Shown piece by piece: positions 25,427-37,100 of a stretch of 64,000 nucleotides of DNA; the first letter of the stretch is position 1, and each line of letters begins with the position of its first letter. A model generated the notes under the pieces. The model did no database searches and was not told the DNA's origin. It saw only the letters and a program-made list of their open reading frames with translations. This DNA is from Canna indica (Eukaryota > Streptophyta > Magnoliopsida > Zingiberales > Cannaceae), in NCBI GenBank assembly GCA_034359265.1, contig CP136890.1:67829501-67893500 (forward strand). Reading direction: 5' to 3'. Both the position numbers and the translations under genes were made by a program.

Positions 25427-26151
25427 AAGAAACCTATGCTAAAGTCAGTCAAAGTTTGGTTGTCCAAGAACTTCTCCATGAAAGATCTAGGGGAGGCATC
25501 ATATGTACTTGGTATAAAGATCTATAGGGAGATCTAATAGGATGCTTGGGTTATCCCAATCCAGATACATTGATACTGTGTTAAAGAGATTTAACATGGA
25601 AGATAGTTAAAGAGGTTACTTGCCTTTGGGTCATGGCATCTCTCCAAGAAGATGTCCCCATCTACCCCTGAGGAGAGACATAGAATGAATGAGATTTTTT
25701 ATGCTTCTACAGTGGGATCATCATGTATGTTATACTTCACACTAGACCAGATGTAGCTTATGCCCTAGGGGTGGCAAGCAAATTTCAAGCAGACACAAGA
25801 GAAGAACATTGAAAAGTCGTGAAGAATATTCTCAAGTACTTTAGAAGGACTAGAGGTGTTTTTTCTGATATAGAATGAATCTAAGTTAAAACTGGAGGAT
25901 TATACCGACTGCAGCTTCTAACATGATCTAGATGATACTAAATTCATTTTAAGGTTTATATTTACCCTAAATGGTGGTGCAGTGAGCTAGAAGAGTTCCA
26001 AGTGGGGTACTATAGTTGATTCAATGATTGAAGTAGAATATATCGCTACAAGTGAATCCTCTAAGGAAGGAGTGCAGATAAAGCAATTTATCACACAGTT
26101 GTGAGTTATTCCTGGGATTGCTGATCAAGTACTCATCTATTGTGACAATAG
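25427..26151 (+). pseudogene. Ty1/copia RT/RNase H, part 2
   Basis: Starts in frame with MLKSVKVWLSKNFSMKDLG and continues EASYVLGIKIYREI, then with stops and shifts RYIDTVLKRFNM, YASTVGSIMYVM, TRPDVAYALGVASKF and, in RNase H, EVEYIATSESSKEGVQIK. It is cut at 26151 after the motif VLIYCDNS by an LTR. It is a decayed polyprotein of the same copia copy as 21368-21551. Confidence 0.85.
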
Positions 26152-27710
26152 TGTAAGTCGAATAACCTACACTAGAGGGGGGAATGAATAGTGAGTTTAC
26201 TAAAATATAACATAAATTCAGTTTAATCGTTTCTTCAATTACATAGGTTAATTACAAGATAAATGCGGAAGTGAATAAGCAAGGAATCAACACACAAAAG
26301 ATCATTGCAAACACCAAGATTTATAGTGGTTCGGCCCTAATGCCTACTTCACTACCTAAGCACCCCGCTTAGGATTTCCAACTCTTTTACATTGAGGACT
26401 TTTTCATCGGAGAGTATCCGCTCTCACACCAAAGGCATTTCCATACCCGGAAGTCTTCGTCTTTCTACCGAGAGAACTCTCCCATCTCAAAACCTAAGGA
26501 TAATACAACTAATCACATCGAACTAAGTTTACACTGGCGAATTTAAGTCTCAACACCAAGGCAACCACTAACCATTTCAAGACCTAGCAACCTAGGTCTT
26601 ACACAAGTTCAAATACAACGAAATAAAGCACAAAATACAATATAAATGGAGCAAATGAACAAACAAATAATACTTATATCCAAAATGAATTCCCTATTCC
26701 TCTTGATGCTTTTGGATGGAGAAGCAATGAAGAACAAATGCTAAATTAAGGTTTCAACTAAAAACTAGGGTTTGCTCAAAGAATAGCTCAAGAAGACTTA
26801 GCAAATATGAAGTATTGTCTCAATAAAGTATTAGGTAGCTGAGAAAAGTTTTGGGTCTATTTATATAGATCCCAAAGGTATGGGCTCAGAAAGAACCGCT
26901 CAATAGATCTAAAAAGATTTGTTTGAACTTTAGGTCGACTGTCGGGCGACCCTCGAGCGGCCAAGATTCAGCAGAGGGTCAATCGAACAGGTTCTGGAAA
27001 CTTTTTGAGAACCTTTCCAATTGATCCTCGGGCGACCGTCGGTCGGCCAAGGAACGGCTGAGATTCGATCGAGGAACGACCAAGATTCGACCGAGGAATG
27101 ATCGAGATTCGACCAATAACATGTAGTTTGGGCAGGTTGCTCATTTTTATGGTTTGTTGATTATTTACAAAAGTTATTAACTTTAAAACATAAATGTTAA
27201 ATAAGGATTATCCCCATTTGGATTTAATAAAAATATCTAAAAAATCAAAATCTAACTTTTAGGGTCTGGTACAAATTTGCGAAAATTGAAACTTTTATAA
27301 TCTCTCAGGTCACATATGGATAGGTTAAAGATTTCTAAAAATTCCTTAAAATTAGGTCTTTAACTTGTTTCTACCTAAGGAACAATTACCGTGACTTTTG
27401 GTGCCAAGAAAAATTCTAGATCATGTAGCCCTACAAGGAGCTCCCTGTGCTTTAGAAAATTTCTAATTTGGTTTTTCTAATTTTCAAGTTTTTGGATTTT
27501 GATTTTTGGGTTCTTATGCATCAAATATAGGATATACATAAAATCTAAACACTCTAGACCTAGACTCAACCTTCCCGATGAATCCCGAGTGTCCTTGCCG
27601 ATTTCTTTGATTTCTTTAATTTTTTCGATCAGGGATATCACGTGCAAACCGATATGGAACCTAAACATATTTCTCCATGAAATTATTAGTTTCATGTTTG
27701 TTATCCTCAG
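26152..27710 (-). mobile_element. SIRE-like copia LTR inserted in copia RNase H
   Basis: Begins tgtaagtcgaataacc followed by cactagaggggggaatg and has the same internal landmarks as the LTR at 14421-16010. The right end is truncated near tgttatcctcag, about 40 bp before the family's usual ccaaca end, so the insertion was followed by a small deletion of both LTR and copia sequence. Confidence 0.75.
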
Positions 27711-27860
27711 GCAGTATCACCATATTCGAGAAATCATTGGGAGAGATGACATATGTGTCAAACGAGTAGACACATAAAACAACATTGCATACCCGTTTAT
27801 TAAACCATTACCACAGCAGCAATTTGATTGCCACTTTTCAATTTTTCTATTTCCAGGTAC
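27711..27860 (+). pseudogene. Ty1/copia RNase H C-terminus, part 3
   Basis: The translation reads HIREIIGRDDICVKRVDT, a stop, then NNIAYPFIKPLPQQQF, matching the end of copia polyproteins (IREI...IADPFTKPLP). A CACTA terminal region follows. Confidence 0.8.
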
Positions 27861-28260
27861 ACATCATCAGCAACGGCTTTCCCACGGCCGTCCGTGGGAA
27901 AGCCGTTGCTAAAAGTGTATCGAAAGCCGTTGCTGATGACCTACAGCAACGGCTTAGCGACGGGCTTTTACTAACGGCGTTGCTACGGACTCAGCGGCCG
28001 TTGCTATTAATGTTATCAGCAACGGCTCCGGGTCTGTGGCAAAACCGTTGCTGATAATATTTTTAGCGACGGCCCGAGCGGCCGTTACTGATAATGTTTT
28101 GAGCGATGGCCCGAGCGGCCGTTGCTGATCCGTTGCTAAGTTATCAGCAACGCGACTTTCTGTCACGGCTCTATTGCAACGGCGCGGCCGTTGCTGATGC
28201 TCTTCAGTAACGGCTCAGCAACGGCATCGGCCGTTGCTGATACTCATTTTTCTAGTAGTG
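27861..28260. mobile_element. Terminal region of a second CACTA element
   Basis: Dense gcaacgg/ccgttgc subterminal repeats run from 27866 to 28245 and end in ttttctagtagtg at 28260, the complement of CACTACTAGAAAA. The sequence parallels 18770-19190 but with cleaner repeat units, so this copy is younger or better preserved. The opposite CACTA end was not found, so this is a truncated end or a very short derivative. It separates the copia C-terminus from the copia polypurine tract. Confidence 0.75.
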
Positions 28261-28310
28261 ATGAGATATTGGGGTGATTGACTTTAGTGCAAGTGGGAGA
28301 TTGAATGAAT
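28261..28310 (+). other. Copia ORF end and polypurine tract
   Basis: Reads atgagatattggggtgattg, encoding the LRYWGD-like tail that ends many copia polyproteins, followed by gtgcaagtgggagattg, the standard copia polypurine tract just before the 3' LTR. Confidence 0.75.
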
Positions 28311-30375
28311 TTTGCCATCAGGTCAATCGCATGTTGATGTAACAGGTCAATCGCATGTTAATGTTGACTAATAATATGAGGTATTTATTTTCATCATATC
28401 TCGCATATATAACTGTTAAATAGATTATCATATAACTGTTATATAACTAATGAGGCAATGATTTTAGGGTCATGATGATATCATGTCAGTGAGACCTAGA
28501 ATCTGAAAGCCCTAGTTTAAAAAGTTTCTAGTTATAGGTACATTGAGTAGGACAATAGTGTTACCTATAAGAGTAGTACACTTATTACATGATCTATCAT
28601 AGAGGGTAATTGATCTCACAGTTATTTATGAGAGGTCATTAATGTAAAAGTGCAGGTGCTCATTTGAAACAATAACTCGAGATATGAAAATCCATGGCCA
28701 AAGTGGATATAAAAATTAGAAAGGAGTTTCTAATGTTTCATTTAAGACGTAGGGTAACGCGGGAAATTGAATACATATGAACAAGTATTAGGGTTTGATA
28801 TTTCTTCCATATCCTAGTTTGATTCAGGACATTGTGTAATCGAATGATTGAGTTACACATAAGCTAATCACCGAAGGGCGTTTGATCCTTTATGGTTGAA
28901 TTCTACAGTATCTGGGTAGTCATGACGCATTACTATACGTCAATCTTGACTTATAGGTCGAAAGTCGATCAAAAAGTTGACGAGGAGATCTCATTAAAAG
29001 GTTTGATGAGGATCGCAAAAATTAATTCGGATAAAAGGGTCGCACACATACAAGTAATTCTCAAATTAAATGTACTCGCATAGGGAAGACCCACTGCCAA
29101 CTTAGTGTGGGGCCCAATGGGTCACACACATACAAGTAATTCTCCTAACGAAATTTATAAAGATATAAATATTGAACTTGACAAATATATCTACTAGCAT
29201 TCATATGCCAAAAATGCTCGTTTATGAAAATATTGAATTAAGGAAAGGTTCTTGAATTCAAATGAATACAAGTTAAAAAATACTTGAATTAAGGAAAGGT
29301 TCCTTAAATTCAAATAGCTACAAACAATGAAATTTCAAATAAGAAAAGGTTCCACAATTTAAATTAGGCTACAAATGAGAATGAGATCCTCATTCCCTAA
29401 AATTGAGGAGTCGACCAACTCCTTATTGGAAGGAGTCGACCAACTCCTACTTTATAGGAGCCGAATTTTTGAGATAAGGTAATGAGTTCCTTGTCTCAAA
29501 ATTTTAGGGAATTGATTCAAATTTGGAAGTCGGCTTTTAGAAGGCATGCAACTAGGGTTGATGGGTTTTATGGCTTCCCCTTTAAATAGGAGAGGGGCAT
29601 GAGGCTTGATTGATTTCCTTATGCCGCCCCCTAATAGTTTAAGTCGAACCCTTCTCACAGCCCCTCCTCCCTTAAGAGATAATAGTTGAACCCCTCTTCA
29701 AGGAGTTGTAGCTGCCCCTCTCAAAGGAGTGTAGCCACATACTGCCTCAAGGAGAAGGGTTGAATCAAGGAGTTGTTCGGCATCTTCTTCCTCGCTTGAA
29801 GGGCAGCCAAAACAAGTACTTCCTCCTCCTCTTCTTCTTCCCTTGATTGAAGGGCAGTTGAACCTAGGAGGAGCTCTATTTCCTTGGAGCCGAAATTTTG
29901 AGGTACAAAGTGTTGTTCCTTTCTGATTAATTCTTGTAGCCGATCTCTTGTTCTTGGGGCCGAATCTTGGTGAAGGGCCGACCCTCTTTCTTCTTGTGCC
30001 TTGGTGAAGGTCGGAGTTCCATAGAGCCACGATGAGCTAAAAAGAGAAAAGGTGTTTTCTCGAAGTTACAAGAATCTTGGTAAGGATCACCGTTGGAGGG
30101 CGTGCACATGTGCGTCTTGCTTGGGGATCAAAATGCTCATTCACAACCTTGTCATCAAAGGTATAATTCCTCCCTCCTCCTTTTAAGTTGAGTTCTAATT
30201 TGTTTCAAGGGGATCGCTAGTTTGGATAGAGGAAAATTTTTGAAATTTACTTTTTGTCCTTTCTGCTGTTTTCTTGCTTGAATCCCAGCACATTCTTCTC
30301 CAATTGTAATTCTAATTTTTCACTAGAGTCTCCCTTTGTTTTAGAAAATAATACACCATTTTGACAAAAAGATTT
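28311..30375. other. Probable copia 3' LTR and further decayed repeat DNA
   Basis: No gene is supported. The part after the polypurine tract should be the 3' LTR. Between 29220 and 29480 several short direct repeats occur (ttaaggaaaggttc, aggagtcgaccaactcc). The purine/pyrimidine-skewed stretch 29640-29880 gives only low-complexity frames. The LTR end was not located. Confidence 0.4.
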
Positions 30376-30950
30376 CTGTCTGAACTATCCTTCTAAACTC
30401 ATCTATCCACTGCATCTCTTGTGTCAGCTTGAATGACTGTATTTTCTTTTTTAAAGATTTTTCAAAAAGATATCAATTACCTCTATCTTCCAACCATTTT
30501 CATCTATAAGTTCAGCCACCATATTAAACCTACTCAATTCATTCACATTGATGTAAGTAGGCCACTTATATAATGGAATACCATCCAACCATGGATCATC
30601 CCAAATATTACTTCTTTCCCTCAACTATCTTTGTTCATAAGCTCTCCTTCAGACTATACACATAATTCATAACCAACCTAGTTTGATCAGATTTTGACTT
30701 ACTCCCATCCCATTCCTTCCAAGGATAGAAATCTCCATACTGGGTGTGCCAAAAATTATATTGTGTTTTTTTGGCAACCGACAAAGGGGGTGTTTGCATG
30801 GTTGAGTGCGCGGGCGTGCCAAGGAGTTGTCCCAATGAATGGACGTTGAGGTAGACTTGGCCCAGAGTGCAAAACACTTTTGATCCCAAGAGTATCTGAC
30901 TTTGGTGCCTAGGAGGGGAATCTATTTCTTGGCACTGAGTTCCCAACCTA
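30376..30950 (-). pseudogene. LINE ORF2 fragment upstream of zinc-binding region
   Basis: The minus strand reads PWKEWDGSKSKSDQTRLVMN, then YLG*SMVGWYSII and VNELSRFNMVAELIDENGWK, and ends with QWIDEFRRIVQTEIFLSKW. The middle resembles the region between RT and zinc-binding domain in plant LINEs (DPWL.G.PLY.WP..). Frameshifts break it. Confidence 0.5.
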
Positions 30951-30987
30951 CTAAAGGAAGCGCTTGGTTTGGCAAATCAGCTAGATG

Positions 30988-31140
30988 GTCGCCAAAGGCA
31001 AAGATTGACACACGGCTATCAGCGAGATTGTAAGGCCAATGAGGTCGCCAAAAATAAAGAATGACGCAGAGCTATTAGCCGTGTTGAAGGTTGATTAGGT
31101 CACCAACGGTGTAGATTGGCACACGGCTATCGACCATTTC
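30988..31140. repeat. Three tandem degenerate copies, about 55 bp
   Basis: ggtcgccaaaggcaaagatt, ggtcgccaaaaataaagaat and ggtcaccaacggtgtagatt start successive units, each with a cacggctatc-like phrase in the middle. Confidence 0.7.
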
Positions 31141-32129
31141 GAAAGATAAAATTTAGATTTTGAGAATACTACAATTAAGATATAAGTATGAATATCTTCT
31201 TTGCTCCTCCCAATACCTTCTTTGCTCCGCTATGGGTTAATTTTGGGTGTTAACAAGTATGAATTATCTAAATGAAGTAATCCTATTTTGTTGTGTGGCT
31301 CTTGATAATTTACTATTGTACTGTTTCACCAAATCAATTAATTTGTATCGTTAAATTCATTGCATCTGCAATCGTGTGATGTCAAATTTGACAATTATGA
31401 CCAACTGGTTAACGTTGGCTGCATCCCTGACTTGACGAAGCAGCCCCAAGAATTACATAAAATCAATTCAAATTTATAGTCGTGTAAGACAATCCAACTC
31501 GAAACTCAAAACGTCTCCTCCAACTCCCTGACTTCACGCAATGGATGAGATCAATGCTTAACATACGGTTCTGTTCCATTTTTAATTCATCTTATTTTCA
31601 TTTACAAAATCCACTTAGCTTTAATTATTATATATATAATATAAATTTGCATTCTGTCCCACCTTAAACCTTGGTTACTTGCTATGTAAGAAAGTGAAAA
31701 TGAATTTATTGTCTCGCGAAATCGGAAACCGATTCAATACGTTGTTATATCAAAATAACATATCGAATCATATACTAATTTGATAAAATAACATATTAAA
31801 CATAAATAATAATAATTTCACCGAAAAATAATATATTACTAAAAATATTTTCTTTTAAAAATAAAATACATATTAAAATTAAAAACTAAAAATATTAAAA
31901 ATATATTTTAATATATAAAAATAAAAATATATTTAATAAATTAAACTATACAACAATATATTAAAAATATAATTTAAAAATTTAAAAATATATTTAAAAT
32001 GCTATATATATCAAAATATAAAAAATATAAAAGTCTTTCACCAAATATTCCAAGATCCGAAACATTTGATTTTGAAAATTACAAGATCTAAAATCAAATT
32101 TTTCGACCTTCTCGAAATGTGCGCCACCG
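31141..32129. other. Very AT-rich DNA, no gene seen
   Basis: A run of aaaatata/aataaaaat from about 31800 to 32040 dominates. Phrases such as aataacatattaaa also occur in the adjacent foldback element, so part of this may be an older copy. Confidence 0.4.
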
Positions 32130-32535
32130 ACATTTAATTTAGGGCGATTGAAAACTCAACAATAGCTAAATAAAAAATCAGGACCAGATCTGTTTCAATA
32201 TGCATTCACCGAAATAACATATTGAATAATATGTTATTTGGGTGAAAAAGATATTAAACAAAAAATTATTTAAAATATTAAAAAACATTTCAAAAAACCT
32301 TTTTTAAAAATATATTATTAATATATAAAAATAAAAATATATAATATATTAAAAATAAAAATAAAAATATAATATATTTAAAAATTGAAGAAAAAAAACA
32401 AAAAAAAATAGTATATTGTTTCACCAAAATAACATATTAAATAATAAGTTATTTCGGTGAAACAACATACTGAACAGATCTGGTTTTCGATTTCTAGTTT
32501 CGCAATTGTCAATCGCCCTAAATTAATTGTCAGAG
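32130..32535. mobile_element. Foldback element with nested inverted repeats
   Basis: An outer arm (taatttagggcgattgaaaa near 32136 and its complement near 32507) encloses an inner arm (accagatctgtttc at 32184 and its complement at 32464) and a third palindromic box (caccgaaataacatatt and aataagttatttcggtg). No coding capacity. Confidence 0.65.
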
Positions 32536-32824
32536 GTATTTTAGGGAAACCAAAAATAGTAGTTTGGATCTCATAATTTCTGGAATCAAGTTCTGGAATA
32601 CCGAAATGAAAGTTTCAGTTTCAAAAAATAGCTGCTCATCTCCTTTACCCAGTTGAAATTCTTATCCATGTTATTACATATTTTGACAAGAAATGATTGC
32701 ATAATTGAGAGTGATTTTCAAGTAAATTAATTTTGGGTGTTTAAGATGAGTTAGTTAAATGAGGAAAAAAAAAAGTTAGTTCAATTTACAATATTGTATT
32801 ATTGATATTTTTATAGACTTATAT

Positions 32825-33375
32825 TAGATGTGGCAATGGGCCGGGCCCGCCCATTGGTGGCACAGGCCCGGCCCGACTTTGGGTCGTGCTTGGCCCGAGC
32901 TGAAGAATTTCGGCCCAAGACGGGCACAGCTCGTCTGTGCCCAAGGGGGGGCTGGGCTCACCCCTTGGGCACGTGGGTCGTGCCGAGCTCGGCACGTGGG
33001 CCAGGCTCAGCCAGACCTGCCCTGCACCAACAAGCTAGGCCTAGCGCCACCCAGGCCTAGCCTAGTCTGCTAGCCTAGCTAGTGTAGTAACCTTACTATT
33101 CAACTGAAAAATATATAAAAACAAGTAGTGAGCCTTAGTATAGAGGTTAGTTCATCTCAAATAGTGATAGATGTTGATGGTTTGGATCCCGCTATCTTCT
33201 TAAAAAAATCAACTTTTTAATTATTCGGGCCGGCCCGAGCCTGAAGGGGCGAGCTCAGGCTCAAGCTAGGCCTTCCCTTTAAAATGTCGGTCCGTGCTAG
33301 GCATGGCCCGAATACTGGCCAGGCCGTGCAGAGGGGGCCCGGGCCTGGTCAGCCTAGGCACGGTCCATTATCACC
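32825..33375. mobile_element. GC-rich hAT-like MITE
   Basis: Starts tagatgtggcaatgggccgg and ends near gtccattatcacctct; most of it consists of ggcccg/cgggcc words. It is the same family as 44720-45168. No clean 8-bp duplication was found here. Open frames in it are low-complexity and were not taken as genes. Confidence 0.65.
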
Positions 33376-33385
33376 TCTCTCTCTA

Positions 33386-33760
33386 TAATAATGTCAATAT
33401 ATAGCTATTTTTCTATCTCTCTAGTGGAATTCCATCTAGCAATGCTATTTTTAATCAATTAGATAGTTGTGTACCCAAATTCAATCGAAAAGATTGTAAG
33501 ATCCGACAAATTATGCATTATTTACAAGAATTTAATCTGCAGTGATATGTTGAAAGATAGATTTACCTATTTAACGTGGAGCGGAAGATTTACCTATTTA
33601 GGTGTCACATTACCAATTTACCATTTCCACCATTGGCGTGATATTATAATTTCACAAATTGCATAATTCTATATCTAAAAGAAAGAATAATTAGACATCA
33701 AAATGGAATTTTTATCTTGCCTTTTTTAGTACATAGAGGATAACAAGTTCATTGCTTAGG
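33386..33760. other. Upstream flank of the CID gene
   Basis: No gene seen; AT-rich, with a short direct repeat (agatttacctattta twice at about 33559-33602). Confidence 0.4.
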
Positions 33761-33772
33761 TGAATAGTTTTC

Positions 33773-33780
33773 TATATAAA
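33773..33780 (+). promoter_or_regulatory. TATA box of the CID gene
   Basis: tatataaa lies about 360 bp before the start codon, followed by a pyrimidine-rich 5' leader (ttccttctcttttctctc) typical of plant transcription starts. Confidence 0.65.
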
Positions 33781-33927
33781 GCCAAGCACGACTTCTCACC
33801 TCGGCTTCTGTTCGTCACGCCTTTGCCGTTTCCTTCTCTTTTCTCTCTTCAAATTGCCATCTCACTCCCCAATTTTCCCAAAACCACAAGAGAAGATTAT
33901 AAGGGAGAGCGTGCGAGTGAGCCAGCA

Positions 33928-33951
33928 ATGGCAAAAAGCGGTTTCTGCTGA
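33928..33951 (+). CDS. Seven-codon upstream ORF in the CID leader
   Basis: atggcaaaaagcggtttctg followed by ctga encodes MAKSGFC and stop. It is the first ATG after the TATA box and precedes the main start by 210 nt. It may tune translation of the main ORF; no conservation can be judged here. Confidence 0.45.
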   Translation: MAKSGFC

Positions 33952-34137
33952 TATTTCCGGCTCGATCTCTCCTTCCTGGCTTATCTCGAAAAAGATCGTT
34001 TTTTTTTGCTGATTTTTACTGCTCGATCGCATCGTTGCTTTGGCTAATCTCGATCGAATTGGTCCCCTTTTTTTTCGGTTGTCGAGTTGTTCTTGCTGGA
34101 ATTCCGTGTTTATCTTTTTTCTATAGAGGGAAATAAA

Positions 34138-37100
34138 ATGGCTGCGGTGGCCGAGAAGGCGATCGGGTCGGATGAGCAGTTCATCCACCGCCAGACGCCG
34201 GCTGTGGCGGAGACGGACAGAGAGTACCAGCGGGATGTGAATAAGCTGGTGGATTTGCTCTCCCAATTGAACCCGTCCGCCAAAGAGTTCTTCCCCTCTT
34301 ATTATGCTCCCTCGGGCGGTGGCCACCGGAAATCTGACGGCCGGCTCTCGCCTGACGCGCCCATCTTTGTGGTGTCGACCGAATATAATTACAATAATGG
34401 AGTGGTCAGTACTAATGACAATAGCAAGGATTCAAGCAATGAAGGATCCGAGAATAATCTGCCAAATCGCAAGGTACCTTGATTTTTTTCCCGTGCTTTA
34501 ATTAATTTCCTTATCGTGTTGTATTTACGAAATCAAGCTCTGCGACGTGTCAATAGGATAAATACTTGTTTTTTTATAGGGTTTTGGATTTTGTTCTCTC
34601 TGATATGTTAATTTTCTGTGGTTTCTTACATGCACCTATTAGAAAATGGAACCTTGCTGGATGATCATGATATAACTTGGAATTATGAATGAAATTGTAA
34701 CCTATCTGATAACTTTTTTTTATTTTTGTTTCACAAATTTATTTTCTTCAATTTCCTTGAAAATAGGTAAATATTATTAATTAAATTGTTCCATTACAAT
34801 CATGCTTTTGCAGAGAAGAAATGGTAATAACCTAGGGAAAAGGAGAATCACTGATATGATTGACAGAGCTCAGAGAGAGGATAGCATTAGGCGAACTGTA
34901 TATGTTTCTGACATCGACCAACATGTGAGTCCAGAAGATAAACTTCAAAAACTATCTTAGTAGTTCTTCTCTCATTCCTAAAATATCCTTATATTTATTG
35001 GATAATAAGCTAATTAAGAGCATTTATTGGTACATATCAGGTAACTGAAGAGAAGCTTGCTGATATATTTGCTAATTATGGACAAGTAAGTTCTTAAACT
35101 AAAGATTAGAAATTACTATTTTTAATATTTTCCTAGTAATTTTAGAAGTTCATGAATTTTGTCAAACTGTTACATAATGTGTTAAATTTTCAAAGTTCAT
35201 TTTATTACAACTGATAATGATAAAATTGGTAAATTTGGGCGATTGACATATTCTATTGTTTGTCCTCTGTCATGAGAAAGGCTGAACGACATATCCTATC
35301 ACATTTGTGGGCCCATTAAGCCATGCAACTAAATAATTTGGATTTTGGAACATAAAGTAATTGCCCTTCTTATTCATCTTCCTGTTTTTTTCTACAAGGC
35401 CATAATAATTCATCACGAAGAACAACCAAATAACTACCTGCCTAAAAGTAAGGAATAACTACAGAACAATTTAAGAGGAAAAGACAAACTACTTCACAAC
35501 TTGTCATCTAAGATAAAATAGTCATGCCCATGATAAAGAATAAGATTATCCATTGGTTTGCACTCTATGAACAGCCCATCCCTTAACTGAGATGGGTGAT
35601 GACTAAGCTGCCTCCCATATGGCTAGGCCCATAACATCCATCAGGCGAAATTTAACCTATTGCTTTCTCGTATCAAATTTTTCCTTCTTTAGCAGGAAAG
35701 TCTATATTTCTTTCTGTGATGCTAATGCGATTATTGTTGCTTTTGTTTGAGACTTTTCTTTAAGTCATAGACACTCAAATAACTTTTTAACCTCATCATT
35801 TTATGTATTATATTCTACAGGACATTTTAAATGATGTGGTATCTATTTTCATTAGTAACATTTAATAAGAATAATCATCATTTTATTACAATGTTAACCT
35901 CAAAGCAGCCTCAATTCAACCTGTGCCAAAATTGGTTGAATTACAAAGCTATGGGATTTGAATATTCCTACCAAAATAAGGCCTTATTTTTGGAAAGGAA
36001 TTGGAGAAGATGGATATTCCCAATTTTGAAGATTTCCTATTTCCAGTAAGTCTCTTATTTGTTAAGGGAATCAGATGGAATTTCAAGCTAAATCTTTTGA
36101 ATAACTATAAGAAAAAACTTTGGCCAAGACTGAATGCAGAAGGCCAGATCTTAGGCTTCTACCAAATTTAAGAAGCTTTGTTTTTAAAGTTTGAAGTAGT
36201 AGTAGAGAAAAAGCTTGGCTAGACATTGTGAGGATCAAACTCTATTTTGTGAACTCTACATTTCGTAGCAATAATATTCTCACTTTATTTTCTTTTTGAA
36301 GCCCTTGTCATCCTTGAATTTGAGAAAACCCTAGTTAAATGGATAAATCTCTAATATTGGAAGCATGCTCTTGTCACTCTTGACTTCAAGTAAACCTTAA
36401 TTAGAGGGAGTAATCTCCAAGACATATTTAGTTAACAACAGGAACCAAGCTTAGCAAAGTATCAGAAAATCTTGACAAATAGTGAATTTTTGTACAATGA
36501 AAGATAATGGAAAAATAGGGAGGGGTTCCCATTTTTTAATTTTCAGTATTGCTGATTAATAAATTTGCTTGCTGTTTCTTTTTTCTTTTTCCTTTTTTTT
36601 TTCATTGTACAAGGACAGAATCAATGAGTTTACAGCTTGTTTTTTCAGTTTTCTCTCTAATTGATTCGAGTTTTTTTTACTGAAGGTAGTAGATTGCCGA
36701 ATATGCGGTGACACCCATTCAGTTCTACGATTTGCATTCATAGAGTTTTCAGATGAGGGTGAGTCCATTCGATATTCATTTTCTCTCGGATATGCATGCC
36801 TCATGCATCTTAGCCTAAAATTTGGGTTTTGTAATCAGATGGGGCAAGAGCAGCTCTAAATCTTAGTGGGACCATTCTGGGTTACTACCCTATGCGAGTT
36901 TTACCTTCGAAAACTGCAATTTTGCCGGTGAATCCAAAATTTCTGCCTAGAGTAAGCATGTTATACTCATACCTTCAAGATATTTAACTGTTTTCTTTAA
37001 AGGGCATTGTTTAAAATATTTGGAGAAAAAAAAGAAGGAAAACTAGTATAAATTATTATATGTTCCATTACTTATTTTGCTTTTCAATATGGTAAAGTGC

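Noticed and set aside
29640..30110. Minus-strand frames of 60-110 codons
   Set aside because: Purine/pyrimidine-skewed repeat DNA; no recognisable protein features.
32828..33073. Overlapping open frames rich in Gly, Pro, Arg and Ala
   Set aside because: They are translations of ggcccg/cgggcc words in a GC-rich MITE; the same occurs at 44774-44992.
33760..33951. 63-codon frame over the CID promoter and leader
   Set aside because: It begins at GTG, spans the TATA box and lacks an ATG; only its last seven codons form an ATG-started frame.
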